Source of the DNA: Halocaridina rubra | Lineage: Eukaryota; Arthropoda; Malacostraca; Decapoda; Atyidae | Length of the DNA stretch: 64,000 nucleotides | Direction of reading: 5' to 3' | Assembly (NCBI GenBank): GCA_037179515.1 | Contig: JAXCGZ010009449.1 | Location: forward strand, 189,001-253,000 | Shown here: positions 1-18,901 of the stretch, in pieces | Position numbering within the stretch: position 1 is the stretch's first letter | How the letters are laid out: each line of letters opens with the position of its first letter | Notes under the pieces: generated by a model | What the model was told of the DNA's origin: nothing | Databases searched by the model: none | What the model saw: only the letters and a program-made list of their open reading frames with translations | Made by a program: the position numbers and the translations under genes

Positions 1-264
1 CTATCTATCCACACTCAATCACGAACTAAATGGATAGTAGAAACCACTGTCCAGTGAGGTATCAAGGACCCTAAAGGAGGAACTCTTATAACACCCAAAC
101 GATAAAATATCATTAGATGCCAAAAGACATTTCAACTATTCAGTAGTTAAGATCGTTGTTGATGATTAAGTGACAATTTGTTTTTTGAATGGAAGATTTC
201 AGCACTATTACCATATTTTCATTATACATACCTTATTATTAAGAAAACCCATCTACCTATCCAC

Positions 265-379
<115 letters not shown>

Positions 380-469
380 GAGAGACATTTTGCCCCTAGG
401 ATACAAACGATCTTCCAAGAGGTTACATACTTCATAACGAACGCTGCCTCCGTCATTACCCTGGGTGTA

Positions 470-598
<129 letters not shown>

Positions 599-1107
599 CC
601 ATTTTGCGCCTTAGGACACAAACAATATTCCAAGACGTTACAAACTTCGTAATGAACTCTGCTATGTCTGTCATATCTGTAAAAAAATAATTAAAATAAA
701 ATAAACATCAAATACTTTATATTCAAAAACCCAAGAAAATGCTTGAGGAGGAGGAGGAGGAGGCTCTGCTCAATTCCTCAGCATCGCCTCTGTGGCCAAG
801 TACTAATATCTGTGGAGGCCCATTCTACAGGGTCCAGGTTTGAAACCCCACCAAAGAATGCATTTAAAATATATCCACAACACAAGTACTAATACGGTAA
901 AAGTGAAAAAAAAAATCGGCGATTTACTAAACCACATATAGTTAAATTAAAAGAAATAGTCTATTTCGTTTTCAAATTGGTTGATATTTCTCAAAATTTT
1001 GATCAAAATTATCCATAGTGTGGTAATTTTGAGTTACTTCCATGTATAGTACCACCATTTCTTTATGCTAAAGCGTTGTTTTATAATCTAAACGGAATAT
1101 CTGTCTA

Positions 1108-1262
1108 TATACAATGGTCCCATTCCCCCTTGCAAGGGGGGTGGCCGTGCCAAAGAATACGCATTCACCACAAGCCAAGACACGGATTAATGATTACTTT
1201 TATCTCCCAGGGGATAAAGGGTCCCCATAACTCCCCCCATCAACCTGGGGAGATGGATCCTT
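1108..1262 (+). repeat. Dispersed repeat, family E
   Basis: Begins near CAATGGTCCCATTCCCCC and runs through GGGGTGGCCGTGCCAAAG, a CACAAGCCAAGACAC block, and a GGGGATAAAGGGTCCCCA block. The same order of blocks recurs at 1662-1765, 41385-41660, 43615-43785 and 62028-62240. No terminal repeats or coding capacity seen, so the class is unknown. Confidence 0.7.
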
Positions 1263-1661
1263 AAACTTCCATGTCAAAAAACGAACTGAATGGCCTGTGC
1301 TCTACCAGCCATTGGCTGATATATTTGTCCCTAATAATGAAGTCTTGCATGAATCTGACAATTAATATTTAAATAATGTTACTATGCTACTAAAACAGTC
1401 AATTGTAAATAACTCATTTTTTCACTGTACTGTATATCAGTTTTTCCTTATCATACAGTATTGTGTTGCATTTCATACTTCTATTGTAATAATCAGAAGA
1501 CTATGTTGTGGTAGTGATTTTTTAATCACTCCAGAGTTTAGTTAGTCAGCACATGGCCCTGACTATCTATAATCAACAATTTCGTTATAATTCACCAAAG
1601 TCTTGTATGTAGATATGTATGCAAGACTGAACACATGTATGTATGTATGTCTAACTATATT

Positions 1662-1765
1662 CAATGGCCCCATTCCTCCTAGTAAGGGGGTGGCCGAGCC
1701 AAAGAACACACATTTACCACAAGCCGCCAAGACACACTCCAATCACTCCTCATAGCTCCTTGGGG
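1662..1765 (+). repeat. Dispersed repeat, family E (truncated)
   Basis: Same 5' blocks as the copy at 1108, including CAATGGCCCCATTCC, GGGGGTGGCCGAGCCAAAG and CACAAGCCGCCAAGACAC. It ends at the TTGGGGATG block and lacks the 3' third. Confidence 0.65.
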
Positions 1766-1821
1766 ATGTATGTAACATTAAGTATTAAAATCATCTTTAA
1801 TGCTGTAGACGTAAAACTTAC

Positions 1822-8483
<6,662 letters not shown>

Positions 8484-8595
8484 CTGAAAAGAAATTGTAC
8501 AGTGCAAAAAGAGATATTATAAAACAAGCCTCTGGAGGAGAGAGAGGCACCATTTTTAAGAACTCGACAATGCCACAAAATGTGTAACATCTTTT

Positions 8596-8925
8596 ATCTA
8601 CCGAGTCTACTAGAAAAAAAGAAGAGCCTCCGTGTAAAACTTGTCTTCTCAGTTTTTCCAGCAACAGATAAACATCACTTAGTACATACAGGATTTTTAG
8701 ATTATCAGGTCACATGGACACAGACTATTTTCTCAAGCACCGTGTCTATACAAAAGGATATCTACTGGATCTATTAGAAACAAAGAAGTCTTTGTGTAAA
8801 ACTTGTCTTCTCATATTTTCCAGCTACAGATAAACATCATTTAGTACATACAGGATTTTTAGATTATCAGGTCACATGGACACAGACTATTTTCTCAAGC
8901 ACCGCGTCCAAACAAAAGGATAGCA
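8596..8925. repeat. Two-copy direct tandem duplication, 162-bp unit
   Basis: GTGTAAAACTTGTCTTCTCA occurs at 8632 and again at 8794. The rest of the unit (AAACATCA, TTAGTACATACAGGATTT, CACATGGACACAGACTATT, CTCAAGCACCG) repeats with about 10% differences. It lies just upstream, in transcriptional terms, of the signal-peptide exon of the minus-strand gene. Neither copy encodes a clear exon. Confidence 0.85.
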
Positions 8926-9193
8926 TGGTTGTTATTCTTTATATTTAAAAGGACGCAGACCAAATTATTATTTTTTTTTTTACTTTTTGACAGCCACACA
9001 AAGCATCTGAAGTGCATATGGAAATTGGAAAACCAAGGACATGTGCCCTCATGAGGTGATGCCGTAAATATGAATATAAGTAAGGGTGTGATAGAGCTAA
9101 AGACCATAACCAATCTTCCCTATTATGAATCCTTTTGTCTTTTGAGCTGAGTGCATCATAACACGAAATCCAGAACAGCAGATTCCTATAATG

Positions 9194-9196
<3 letters not shown>

Positions 9197-9235
<39 letters not shown>
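9197..9235. repeat. (GA)n microsatellite
   Basis: About 20 GA units followed by an A run. The 9236-9600 interval beyond it shows nothing recognisable. Confidence 0.95.
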
Positions 9236-9240
<5 letters not shown>

Positions 9241-9599
9241 AAAAATCATCCTACACGTGGCCACTTTAACCAAATAGAGTAACTTGACTAGAAGCTGGTC
9301 AATTATACTTCAAAAAAGCTTTGTTTACCTCGAGCCAGCATCACAAGGTTACATTTCGAGTGACTTAATACTAATTCTAGTATTCAGAATTTGACCAACG
9401 CTTTGGGAATTAATAAAAAAAAAAAAAAACTAATTTCAATTTCAGAAGTTACTGATAATGGAAGTGAAAATATAATGTTTGCATATAAATGTAATTTTCA
9501 AGTAATAATTAAGAAATAAATAAATGAATGGAACTAATACAACGATTTGAGCTCCAAATTAGAGTTTATTTCGTCTTATTACGTCATTTTAAGACGGAA

Positions 9600-10445
9600 A
9601 ATATGTACCTTAACACCCCACACAGTGGGGCTGCGTAGGGATCAGTTTAAGAACCCTTTCTGTTCCTTATATATGAAAATGATCTGCTGGCGTCTATAAA
9701 TATATTTCTAAATACTTTAGCACATGATGCACCCAAACAGTGGGGCTGCGTAGGGATCAGTTTTAGAACCCCTTCTGTTCCTTATATTTGTAAACGATCT
9801 GCTGGAGTCTATAAATATATTTCTAAATACTTTTGCAGATAATGCACCCACACAGTGGGGCTGCGTAGGGATCAGTTTTGGAACCCTTTCTGTTCCTTAT
9901 ATTTGTAAATGATCTGCTGGAGTCTATATATATATTTCTAAATGCTTTTGCAGATGATGCACCCACACAGTGGGGCTGCGTAGGGATCAGTTTAAGAACC
10001 CTTTCTGTTCCTTATATATGTAAATGATCTGCTGGCGTCTATAAATATATTCTAAATACTCTCGCAGATGATGCACCCACACAGTGGGACTGCGTAGGGA
10101 TCAGTTTAAAAACCCTTTTTGTTCCTTATATATGTAAATGATCTGCTGGAGTCTATAAATATATTTCTAAATAATTTAGCACATGATGCACTCACACAGT
10201 GGGGCTGCGTAGGTATCAGTTTTAAAACCCTTTCTGTTCCCTATATTTGTAAATGATCTGTTGGAGTCTATAAATATATTTCTAAATACTATTTGCAGAT
10301 GATGCACCCACACAGTGGGGCTCCGTAGGGATCAGTTTTAGAACCCTTTCTGTTCCTTATATTTGTAAATGATCTACTGGAGTCTATAAATATATTTCTA
10401 AATACTATTTGCAGATGATGCAACAATATTTCTAAATATTATTTG
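9600..10445 (+). repeat. 115-bp tandem array derived from a reverse transcriptase palm
   Basis: CAGTGGGG (or CAGTGGGA in one unit) recurs at 9623, 9738, 9853, 9968, 10082, 10197 and 10313, a period of 114-116 bp, with a final partial unit near 10420. Each unit translates to the pattern GSVLEPFLFLI-VNDLLESI...NIFLN..FADDA. This corresponds to the non-LTR RT stretch between the QGSVLGP motif and the catalytic FADD. 115 is not a multiple of three, so the array is not one long protein. The last unit runs directly into the next part of the same RT sequence (10445 onward). Confidence 0.85.
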
Positions 10446-11110
10446 CAGATGATGCAACGATGCTTAGAGAGCAAAAGATGGAAATAGTGGTAAAGAACCA
10501 CAGGAGACCTACACAGTCTGCATGAGTGGTAAGGTCCAACGAGATTCAATACTCCAAAATGTAAATTAATGAGACTGGGAAAGAGTGCAAGAAGGCACAA
10601 GTTAAAGCATTCAGTGGCAGGATAACAAGTTCAAAATCTATGAACAAGCAAATTTGCCTCTAGAAATCCATATAAATTGCATAAACGCAGCATTTACTTT
10701 CTTAGCAACCATAAGGTTGGCCTATATATGGGAAAATTTAAGAAAGTTCAAAGACATGCTAAGATAGCTCAAATATGTAATTTCAGTTATGAGGAAAGGC
10801 TGAAGGAGTTAGACTTACCACCACATGGATCTAGAAAAATGGGAAGAAAATGGTAACTGTTTTTAAACTCTTCCAAGGTTTTGACAGTGGATAGGGAACG
10901 ATGCTTTAATACGAGTTATGGAACTCGAGACCATAGTTTGAAGCTTAGTGAATTAGATTCTCTGCAGGATGTAAGGTAGTACTTCTTTATGTAAGAATAG
11001 CCAATAATTCAAATGCGCTAAGCGAGGAAATGGTAAGTGCTAAATGCATTCATACTCGTAGTTTAAGAAAGGATATGATAATTGTTGGTGTGTAAAGAAA
11101 TGAAACCGAC
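10446..11110 (+). pseudogene. CR1/jockey-like LINE 3' fragment (decayed)
   Basis: Continues in element order from the array: GATGATGCAACGATGC (FADDA), the region before the post-palm C terminus, then AGTTATGAGGAAAGGCTGAAGG (SYEERLKE), then TTTTAAACTCTTCCAAGG, then CTAAGCGAGGAAATGG (LSEEM). It ends in the family's tail GAAACCGACCAGGAGACTG. Stops and frameshifts interrupt every frame. It is the same element type as the copies at 25436-26175 and 26430-27465. Confidence 0.75.
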
Positions 11111-11142
11111 CAGGAGACTGAGAGTTACGTGCATAAGATTCT

Positions 11143-11145
<3 letters not shown>

Positions 11146-11236
<91 letters not shown>

Positions 11237-11240
11237 TATT
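11146..11240. repeat. (AAT)n / (ATT)n microsatellite
   Basis: AAT units switch to ATT units in the middle, so the two halves are inverted and could form a hairpin. Region 11241-11800 contains no recognised gene. Confidence 0.95.
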
Positions 11241-11811
11241 ATCTTAAACACTCTTTAGAAAGTTTATATGCATTAGAAATATGCTCAAAGGAAGGTTCAG
11301 ATAAAATCTGGTGGAGTCACTTCTCAACAAAACACGTGAAAGTTCAAGACGAGGAAAGAGCCAACAAACTTTATCTCCCTGGAAAAGACCATGCATCTTA
11401 GGTCACCGCTACTGCAGGATTTTACTTTACACACACACACACATCAAAAGGAAATATCAAGATAGTGTTTCCTATATTTTTTTAATATGTAAATCACGCT
11501 TATTTTAAATGTTCGTCTAATTTTCTGTATGTGCGGTGGTGGTGCCAATTTATAGTATATTTACTCTAATTTTTAATCATTCTTTTTCTGTTCTTTAATG
11601 GTGATAAAGACAGGATGAGAATATGGAACCTAAGTAAATTTTGGAAGATTATTATTATTTTCTATCTCTTCTTTCAAAATATCCTTTCTGTTTTTCGGCT
11701 TGATAACAGCAGGGTGACAGAATCTGTAACCTGCAGATTTCGGCTTGGAATATTAAACTTGATATGTATGTGCGCGATTTTCATTCGTCAGTCGTCGGTT
11801 TGAAATCCTCC

Positions 11812-12092
11812 ACAATCTGTTAGAAAGGGCATTCACTCAGGGTAACGGTCACACTGTACACTGACTGTTTTTGTCCGTCGTTTTCCTTTGTGTAACATTA
11901 CCTCATCTCTGCCTTGTCCTTAACCTCTTTTTTCTCCTTCATCTCGGTATTTTCTCGTGCCCGGGACTTTATTGATGAGGGCAGTTTTTGCCTGTCCCGG
12001 TATCACTCATAAAAAAAATGCCGAAATCAGTCCTTAGAAAGAAGGCATCGTCCTAGCTCTTAACAGAATAGGGACCCCGTGACGTAAAACTA
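11812..12092 (+). mobile_element. SINE family A copy split by a family H insertion
   Basis: The family A middle part (GTTAGAAAGGGCATTCACTC, then GGGTAACGGTCACAC) spans 11818-11860. Its 3' part (GTCCTTAGAAAGAAGGCA, then CCCCGTGACGTAAAAC) resumes at about 12030-12092. The interval 11864-12018 carries family H blocks: CTCATCTCTGCCTTG, GTGCCCGGGACTTTATTGATGAGG, CCTGTCCCGGTATCACTCAT. The order fixes the relative age, with family H inserted after the SINE. Confidence 0.6.
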
Positions 12093-12904
12093 GATCATCT
12101 ATAACCTACTAAACAGAAGGAGTCTTTGATCCAGTATCTGTCTTGTCTGGTCAATACTATCATCGCACCTGAAAGTGATCATATCTTAGCAGGAACATCT
12201 GTTGTCCAACTTTCTCTCACTTCAAGTTTCAAGTTACAGCTGCAATACTTTCTGTAAAAAAATCGAATGAACATTTATTACTGAGCCGAAAGCAGTTGCT
12301 GGAAAAACTATGACCTTAACTTCACAGTTAAATTCTTAAGGTGCTAAATCTCAATCATCTTCTTCTAGATTGTTGTTTTTTATTATTTATTTAAGTATGG
12401 TTTATAGAAAGGTAGTGCATCTTCCAATTCAGGCCTCACAAAAGTAATAAATAAAATTCTGAACATTTCTGTAGCCAGGGGAGGGAAACCCACCCATGTA
12501 TGTTTGTACGTTTTAATTTATACCTTTTTTAGGTCAGGAAAGTGTGGCTTATAAATTCAATATATAGTGTACAAGATGGAAATGAAAAATGCACCTTCTC
12601 AAATTCACTAAAAAGACTAGTGATGTATCCAGTCCATGGTAGGCAATAAAAAGGATGCTAGCCCACCAGGAAGTTTGGTGAGGACATTTACATATACAAA
12701 AAGTCTTATCATCTATTTTGGTTGAGGGATTACCTCGTTGACTAGTTACTTGCTTTCAGTAACTTCATGTTTTATTCCTGACATAACCTAAGAACAGTCT
12801 TAATGAATTTGTCGCAGCTCTATCAGCCAGTCTCTGGGTTCGAACCTTCATTATTATGAAAGTTTATACAATACTCAACTAAACGAGATAGATAGATAGA
12901 TAAA

Positions 12905-13071
<167 letters not shown>

Positions 13072-13247
13072 AAAGAACAGTTACGATTTCTCACGACTGG
13101 TCAGACCACTTTTACTAAAAATGAAATCAAGAGTTACATTTAAGGATTCACTCATTTCCAGGGAGCCTTACTTATTATGACCAAATTCTAAGAATTTCAT
13201 AATGCAATGAAAAATTTGTCTTCTACCATCACTGTGTTTGGCACTGT

Positions 13248-13360
13248 GCACATAACGGCATACACTCAGGGTAACGATTACATCTGCCAAAACAAGTCCT
13301 TCGCAAGAAGGCAACCGTCCTAGCCCTTAGTTGAAAAGGGAGTTCGTGACGTAAAACCGA
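13248..13360 (+). mobile_element. tRNA-derived SINE family A, 5'-truncated
   Basis: Contains CACTCAGGGTAACGATTACA, CAAAACAAGTCCTTCGCAAG, AAGGCAACCGTCCTAGCCC and CGTGACGTAAAAC, i.e. the family tail without the tRNA-like head. Confidence 0.85.
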
Positions 13361-13597
13361 AAAAGCCACATAGAAAAAAAACAATAAAATATTAATATAA
13401 AATGGACGTAAAAGCATAAATTTCCGTAATGAATCATCAAGAATTTAATATTATTTTGAATTTATAAATACACTGACCTGACTCTAGAAAGAATTTTTTA
13501 CTCTACACCTCATATTAAATTGTTAATGATAACAAAATATAATCAGATTTAAATAAAATGTAATAAAATAAAAAACGTTATCGAAACAATAAGAAGC

Positions 13598-13782
<185 letters not shown>

Positions 13783-14009
13783 ATATGACTCCATAATTAT
13801 TTACTCACCCTTTTTGCCGTATTATATAAGGCCAATCAGAGATAAAAGACGTATTTTTCTGATAAGTATTTTTGTTTTCAATCACAGATCACCAATCTGT
13901 CGCTTACCTTGACCTTTGATTCAAGACACAACTTTCAATCTCAAATTTCACGCGAATACGAGACCAAGTTTTTCCTTTGCCAGGTCATAGATCTCCCATT
14001 TTCTAAAAC

Positions 14010-14109
<100 letters not shown>

Positions 14110-14375
14110 TTTTATTTTATTAATTTATTGCGCCAAGGCGTCAGACATTACATGAGTTCATACAAATAATGCTTCAAATGGATATAAAACCAAGAATTGA
14201 ACATGGTTTACAGGGAGGTGTACATATTGATAAAACATTGCTGCATACTAACACACAACTCACAGAATGGCAGCACAGAGTACATTATATGCAAAAGTAA
14301 AGCTCAGAGAAACGCAGAATGCACAAACAGAATTATATAGCAACATACAGAAAATATATGTATAATTCAATATAA

Positions 14376-14753
14376 TTAATGGCCACCAAAGTGAGGAAAA
14401 CGAGCAAGAATAACATCAAGGTTGTCATCATTAAGTAAAAATGAGCAGATCTGTATTAAGTTCTGATCTCGTGGTAAAACATCTCTCACTGCGGGGCACT
14501 GAAGACAATAGTGGTCAAGAGTGTTAGCATTAGTTCGGTCGCATAATGTACAGGAGGTGTACTGTGGCATATCTAGAGTCTGGGAGACCTGCCATAAAGG
14601 CCGATACCCCATTCTGAGCCGAGCACTAACTACATTGTTTTTCCGCACCATTAACCCGCGTCTGCGATACTTGTAGCGACTGTGAAGGAAGTGATCATGG
14701 TGCTGTATGGACACACTGTTGGCCCTCTCCGTGTCCCTGCGCTGGACCGTCAT
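14376..14753 (-). pseudogene. Non-LTR retrotransposon C-terminal fragment with zinc-knuckle motif
   Basis: A 125-codon open stretch encodes a basic region (SRYKYRRRGLMVRKNN), then NVVSARLRMGYRPLW, then a Cys/His cluster CTLCDRTNANTLDHYCLQC, and ends in ARFPHFGGH. This C-terminal zinc-knuckle layout after the RT/RNase region is typical of arthropod non-LTR polyproteins. The upstream polymerase is absent, so it is a 5'-truncated dead copy. A (GA)n run sits at its 5' end (14780-14815) and possible 3' UTR at 14110-14375. Confidence 0.7.
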
Positions 14754-14772
14754 GGCAAACCCAGCTGAGTAG

Positions 14773-14779
<7 letters not shown>

Positions 14780-14815
<36 letters not shown>
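14780..14815. repeat. (GA)n microsatellite
   Basis: About 18 GA units at the truncated 5' end of the LINE fragment at 14376-14753. Confidence 0.95.
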
Positions 14816-14817
<2 letters not shown>

Positions 14818-15094
14818 CTCTTTGTCTAAATATGATAAAGCTTCCATAATTTGACTGATTAAAGACTAATCTTAGTCATGTTCCTGTTACCCGCTTCTAT
14901 GGAAAAAAAAAAGTCGAAGGCGCGCCAGGGACAGTAGTGGCGTCTATCATCTCCTAGCCCTCGCAACTCGCCACTTGCTATCTTATAGCAATGGAATTCA
15001 TAGAATGTTTCATCTTTTCCAAGGAAAAAAGCCTACTCGAACTCGCGTCCTTGGCAAAGCAGAGCGGTTTATAGCCACCGAGAACCCTGAAAAG

Positions 15095-15265
15095 ATTTCC
15101 GGTGCTTATGGTTGAAACACTTCACTCGGGAAGTGACAAGCCAGCGGTCGAGCCCACCGCGGGACATTAAAAAGGGCAGCCAGCCTTAATTCCCCAGCTC
15201 GAACCTGTTTCCGTCAGGCTCTATTCGAATTGCGATTAATAATGGCATATAAAACGACAAACAGC
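15095..15265 (+). mobile_element. tRNA-derived SINE, family B
   Basis: Contains CACTTCACTCGGGAAGTGAC, GGTCGAGCCCACCGCGGG (B-box-like), AATTCCCCAGCTCGAACC and GATTAATAATGGCATATAAA, in the family order. Confidence 0.7.
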
Positions 15266-15429
15266 ATCAGGAAAAAATAACTTTTTTTTTTTAACTGCAT
15301 AGGGCGGCTACCACATCACTTCCACGCAAGTGCCATCTGAGAATAAGAAGAGGGAAATGGCGTCCCACATGTGGCGGCCCTGATCAATTCAGATAGCAGA
15401 TCAATAGATGCGTGGGTCTATGCAATAAC

Positions 15430-15628
15430 AGCATCTTCACGACTAGTAGCACCCGCGACTCTGAGGCGTCAGGTCGAGGGTTCGCGCTCCGTCACGGTCT
15501 GAGGTTAGCAAGGGCATGCACTCAGGGTAACGATTACATCTGCCAATACAAGTCCTTTGCAAGAAGGCAACCGTCCTAGCCCTTGGTTGAAAAGTGAATC
15601 CGTGACGTAAACTCGGAACATAATGCCG
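15430..15628 (+). mobile_element. tRNA-derived SINE, family A, near full length
   Basis: Tail of the tRNA-like head (CGCGACTCTGAGGCGTCAGG, then TCGAGGGTTCGCGCTCC as B box), then TCTGAGGTTAGCAAGGGCAT, GTAACGATTACATCTGCC, AAGGCAACCGTCCTAGCCC, and the end AATCCGTGACGTAAACTCGG. The first A-box bases are altered. Confidence 0.9.
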
Positions 15629-15888
15629 TCTCACAGCTGTCATGTGTAATAAAACAAAAAGAAAAATAAGAAAATAAATAAATAAAGAGAAAATGTCAGG
15701 TGAGAAAGAGAGGAAGGATTAAGGTCAGATGAGGTCATCTTTCCAACTCTTACTTTCTCTTTTATCGACCCTTCTCTTGCTTTCGCCTTCAAAGCACATT
15801 CAAAAAAAATTCACTTTCCTTTGCATTTTGTTTGCATCCTGCTTTCGATTCGTGTGTCAAGCACACTTAATGCTGAGGTCAGGTCAGG

Positions 15889-15894
<6 letters not shown>

Positions 15895-15920
<26 letters not shown>

Positions 15921-16030
15921 AATCTAGGATGGGCAATGAAAATTGTCCTCATCGGGCCTGGGCACGAAAAAAAATAACATAAAGCAAAGAGACAGAAATA
16001 AAGTGTTGTGACTTGTCAGATGTTAAGGGA
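15895..16030 (-). mobile_element. Family H retroelement fragment
   Basis: A long T run followed by GATGGGCAATGAAAATTG, TCATCGGGCCTGGGCACG and GTGTTGTGACTTGTCAGATG. This is the inverted form of the 3' half of the element seen at 29995-30310 and 52968-53290. The poly(T) on this strand is its A-rich tail. Confidence 0.6.
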
Positions 16031-16215
16031 TAATAAGACTTATGCAACAAATATGCAAGATTATTCTGTGCAGATGTAAAGACTTAAACTTCGAGCTACT
16101 CGGGACAGTTCCATATAAGCCTAAAAACCTTCAGCTGTAGTATCGAAACGGGAAACTGGTGCCATGGGCAAACCTACTACAAATTCAATATATTAAGTAT
16201 ACTGAGGTCAATAAG

Positions 16216-16217
<2 letters not shown>

Positions 16218-16276
<59 letters not shown>
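16218..16276. repeat. (TA)n microsatellite
   Basis: About 29 TA units. Confidence 0.95.
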
Positions 16277-16280
<4 letters not shown>

Positions 16281-16347
16281 AAATAGAAAGCAATACATAT
16301 TCTTTGTTTTTACATATTCATATTTACATCTGCATACCTCAATGAGG

Positions 16348-16636
<289 letters not shown>

Positions 16637-16639
16637 GAT

Positions 16640-16842
16640 TTGAATTAAATGCGAAATCGAAACCACGAGTGAGGTTGGAAGCTGTAATATGAACAAAAAA
16701 GGCATTCAGAAAGAATGCGTTCATTCGTAGCAAAGCAGTTAGCTTTGAGGTTGGCTTCTTTCTTGAACCTTCAGTGGTATAGTTTGTTGCTCCTTGGCAC
16801 AGTAATTATATCTTAGGTTCGAGCCCCGGTCTGGGGTAAAAT
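16640..16842 (+). mobile_element. tRNA-like SINE, family D, abutting (TA)n
   Basis: The body has ACCACGAGTGAGGTTGG, GTAATATGAAC and GCATTCAGAAAGAATGCG (a small hairpin). The tRNA-like end reads TTCAGTGGTATAGTTTGTTG and GGTTCGAGCCCCGGTCTGGG (B box). The order is repeated at 53744-53930, also directly after a TA array. This copy's A box is damaged. Confidence 0.65.
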
Positions 16843-16980
16843 ATGATTCATATTATATTATAATTTTCTTATAAAATGACTATACTTTTATTATACGAAA
16901 TTTTAAAGTAATATAACATGAAACAAAATTACCTTGACAATGAATCGAAACTACAACACAAAAGAAAATTCAACAATATA

Positions 16981-17112
16981 CCGTCACGGTCTGAGGTTAG
17001 CAAGGGCATGCACTCAGGGTAACGATTACATCTGCCAAAACAAGTCCTTCGCAAGAAGGCAACCGTCCTAGCCCTTGGTTGAAAAGGGAGTCCGTGACGT
17101 AAAACCAGAACC
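16981..17112 (+). mobile_element. tRNA-derived SINE family A, 5'-truncated
   Basis: Begins at CCGTCACGGTCTGAGG and runs to GGGAGTCCGTGACGTAAAAC, missing the tRNA-like head. Confidence 0.9.
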
Positions 17113-17324
17113 TATAGAGTAACATCCTATAGTCACTTCCCCAATCGCGTGCTCCACCACTGAATCACTGCGGCCTCCCTATTATACCTACTACTGACTT
17201 GAAATATTTTCATACTAGCTAACTTAATATAATTCATTATTACTTTACGCTTTGACAATCTTCCTCGGGTTAGTCTAAATATTTTCCTCCTTTCTTGGTG
17301 AATGTACCTTTAACTAGATTTTTT

Positions 17325-17535
17325 TTTTTTAGATTCTCCACCCATGGATGGGTGGAACGGGTCATGGAGGACCCACAGGGCGGTCGCCAGCCGGCACAGG
17401 CCCAACCCCCCACTGTGATGACCAGCCACAGCAGTAATCTCCCCAGTAAACAGCTTAAACTCTCTTGCCTGGATGAGGTGCGATCCCTCGACCTCGCAAA
17501 TGCAAGGCCAGCGCGTTACCACTGTACTAGCCAGG
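17325..17535 (-). mobile_element. tRNA-derived SINE, family C
   Basis: Inverted relative to the copy at 7955. On the plus strand it runs from CACCCATGGATGGGTGG through GCCAGCCGGCACAGGCCC, CCCACTGTGATGACCAGCC and AAACAGCTTAAACTCTC. It ends at the reverse complement of the A box (GCGCGTTACCACTGTACTAG). The B-box counterpart is GGTGCGATCCCTCGACCTCG. The best-preserved promoter of the family. Confidence 0.75.
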
Positions 17536-18133
17536 AGGATAACTATAGATAACACAGATACAAACACATTTTCTAGAGCACAGACAAAATAGAGCAAAAT
17601 CACTATAACATCCAGTTGATTATATCTCTCGATTTGAGACAACAATGAGACTACGACACATATGTTGATATAGTTGTTTTGTAATGAAAATGCAATATCC
17701 TAACTCGCCCAACATATTTTTTATAGTATTGGAAACATCAATCATAAGCACACACATTTCAAAACTAGTAGATATATGTGTCATGCACACCCTCAGGTCA
17801 ACATTAGTTTCATTTCACTGTCTCAGGTCATGACGATGATAAAGTTCATGGTAAAAGGAAAGTTTTATATACTGAATTTGTGACCTCATACCTTGGGTCA
17901 TCTTTAACAACAGTGTCATAAGAATACAACAGATGATTGGCTCAATTTCTTGGCATAAAAGTTGAGAATTGGGTAGTTTTTGCCCTTTTCGAAGGCAGAG
18001 CTCTTGAGGATACTATTATATTATTGAACTCGCACATTTAATTACTAAGCCTGTTGAAATAACAAAGATATGCCAAAACAAGGGGTGCCACCATTGACTC
18101 TTTCATATCTCCGAGTGCCTTTGGTATAATGAT

Positions 18134-18312
18134 ACTTGTTCCGGCCTTACGTCACGGACTCCCTTTTCTACCAAGAGCTAGGAAGGTTGCCTTCTTGCGA
18201 AGGACTTGTTTTGGCAGATGTAATCGTTACCCTGAGTGCATGCCCTTGCTAACCTCAGACCGTGACGGGGCGCGAACCCTCGACATGACGCCTCAGAGTC
18301 GCGGACGCTGAT
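18134..18312 (-). mobile_element. tRNA-derived SINE, family A
   Basis: Starts TTCCGGCCTTACGTCACGG and ends GGCGCGAACCCTCGACATGA, then CAGAGTCGCGGACGCT. TGATACT flanks both sides (18127 and 18312 areas), a possible short target duplication. The last A-box bases are missing. Confidence 0.85.
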
Positions 18313-18409
18313 GATACTATGAGAGCTATATTTGGTGTTGAATACGGGACCTTCAGGGTTAGAACCAAGCAATTTATCCACTAAGCCACTTAAACTGTCT
18401 AATAGTCTA

Positions 18410-18448
<39 letters not shown>

Positions 18449-18474
18449 CCAAAAAACAAACACACACCTAAGCG

Positions 18475-18612
18475 AGGAAGTACTTAATGCTAACTCAATC
18501 CATAGATTTAAGGACAGGTATGATAAGTATCACTAAGTATAAAATGGAACCGATGAGGAGACGGGAAGATACGAGCTTTGGGCTCTTTCCCATAAGCACA
18601 ATTAGGTAATCA
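18475..18612 (+). mobile_element. CR1-like LINE 3'-terminal fragment
   Basis: Contains CTAAGCGAGGAAGTACTTAA (coding end LSEEV), ATTTAAGGACAGGTATGAT, then GAGGAGACGGGAAGATACGA, GCTTTGGGCTCTTTCCC and the terminal AATTAGGTAATCACA. The same end occurs at 26108, 27388, 27513 and 58007. Confidence 0.75.
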
Positions 18613-18901
18613 CATACATGCACACACACACACACACACTTTTTATCCAGGCTTGGAACCTGCATCATATTAGGCTCACTTGCTCCCCAGTCAATGAAAA
18701 GTATACAGAATTGCTATTACAAGACAGTCTTATATATTTAAAAGGGTGTTGTTAAGCACAAATTGAGTGGATGAATCTAACAAGAACTTTGTGTATCAAC
18801 AGCATTTCCCTTGTTCCAGAGGGGTCGCTGCTTCTTAGTACCCCCTTTAAGGGATAATAATGCCTGGGTTACTACCAGACATCATTATCTGGCTTACTAC
18901 C

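Noticed and set aside
18129..18311. Conserved 60-70 codon frames with FLRRTCFGRCNRYPECMPL
   Set aside because: The same peptide appears in every family A SINE copy (13229, 15443, 18129, 18897); it is a translation of SINE body sequence with no coding role.
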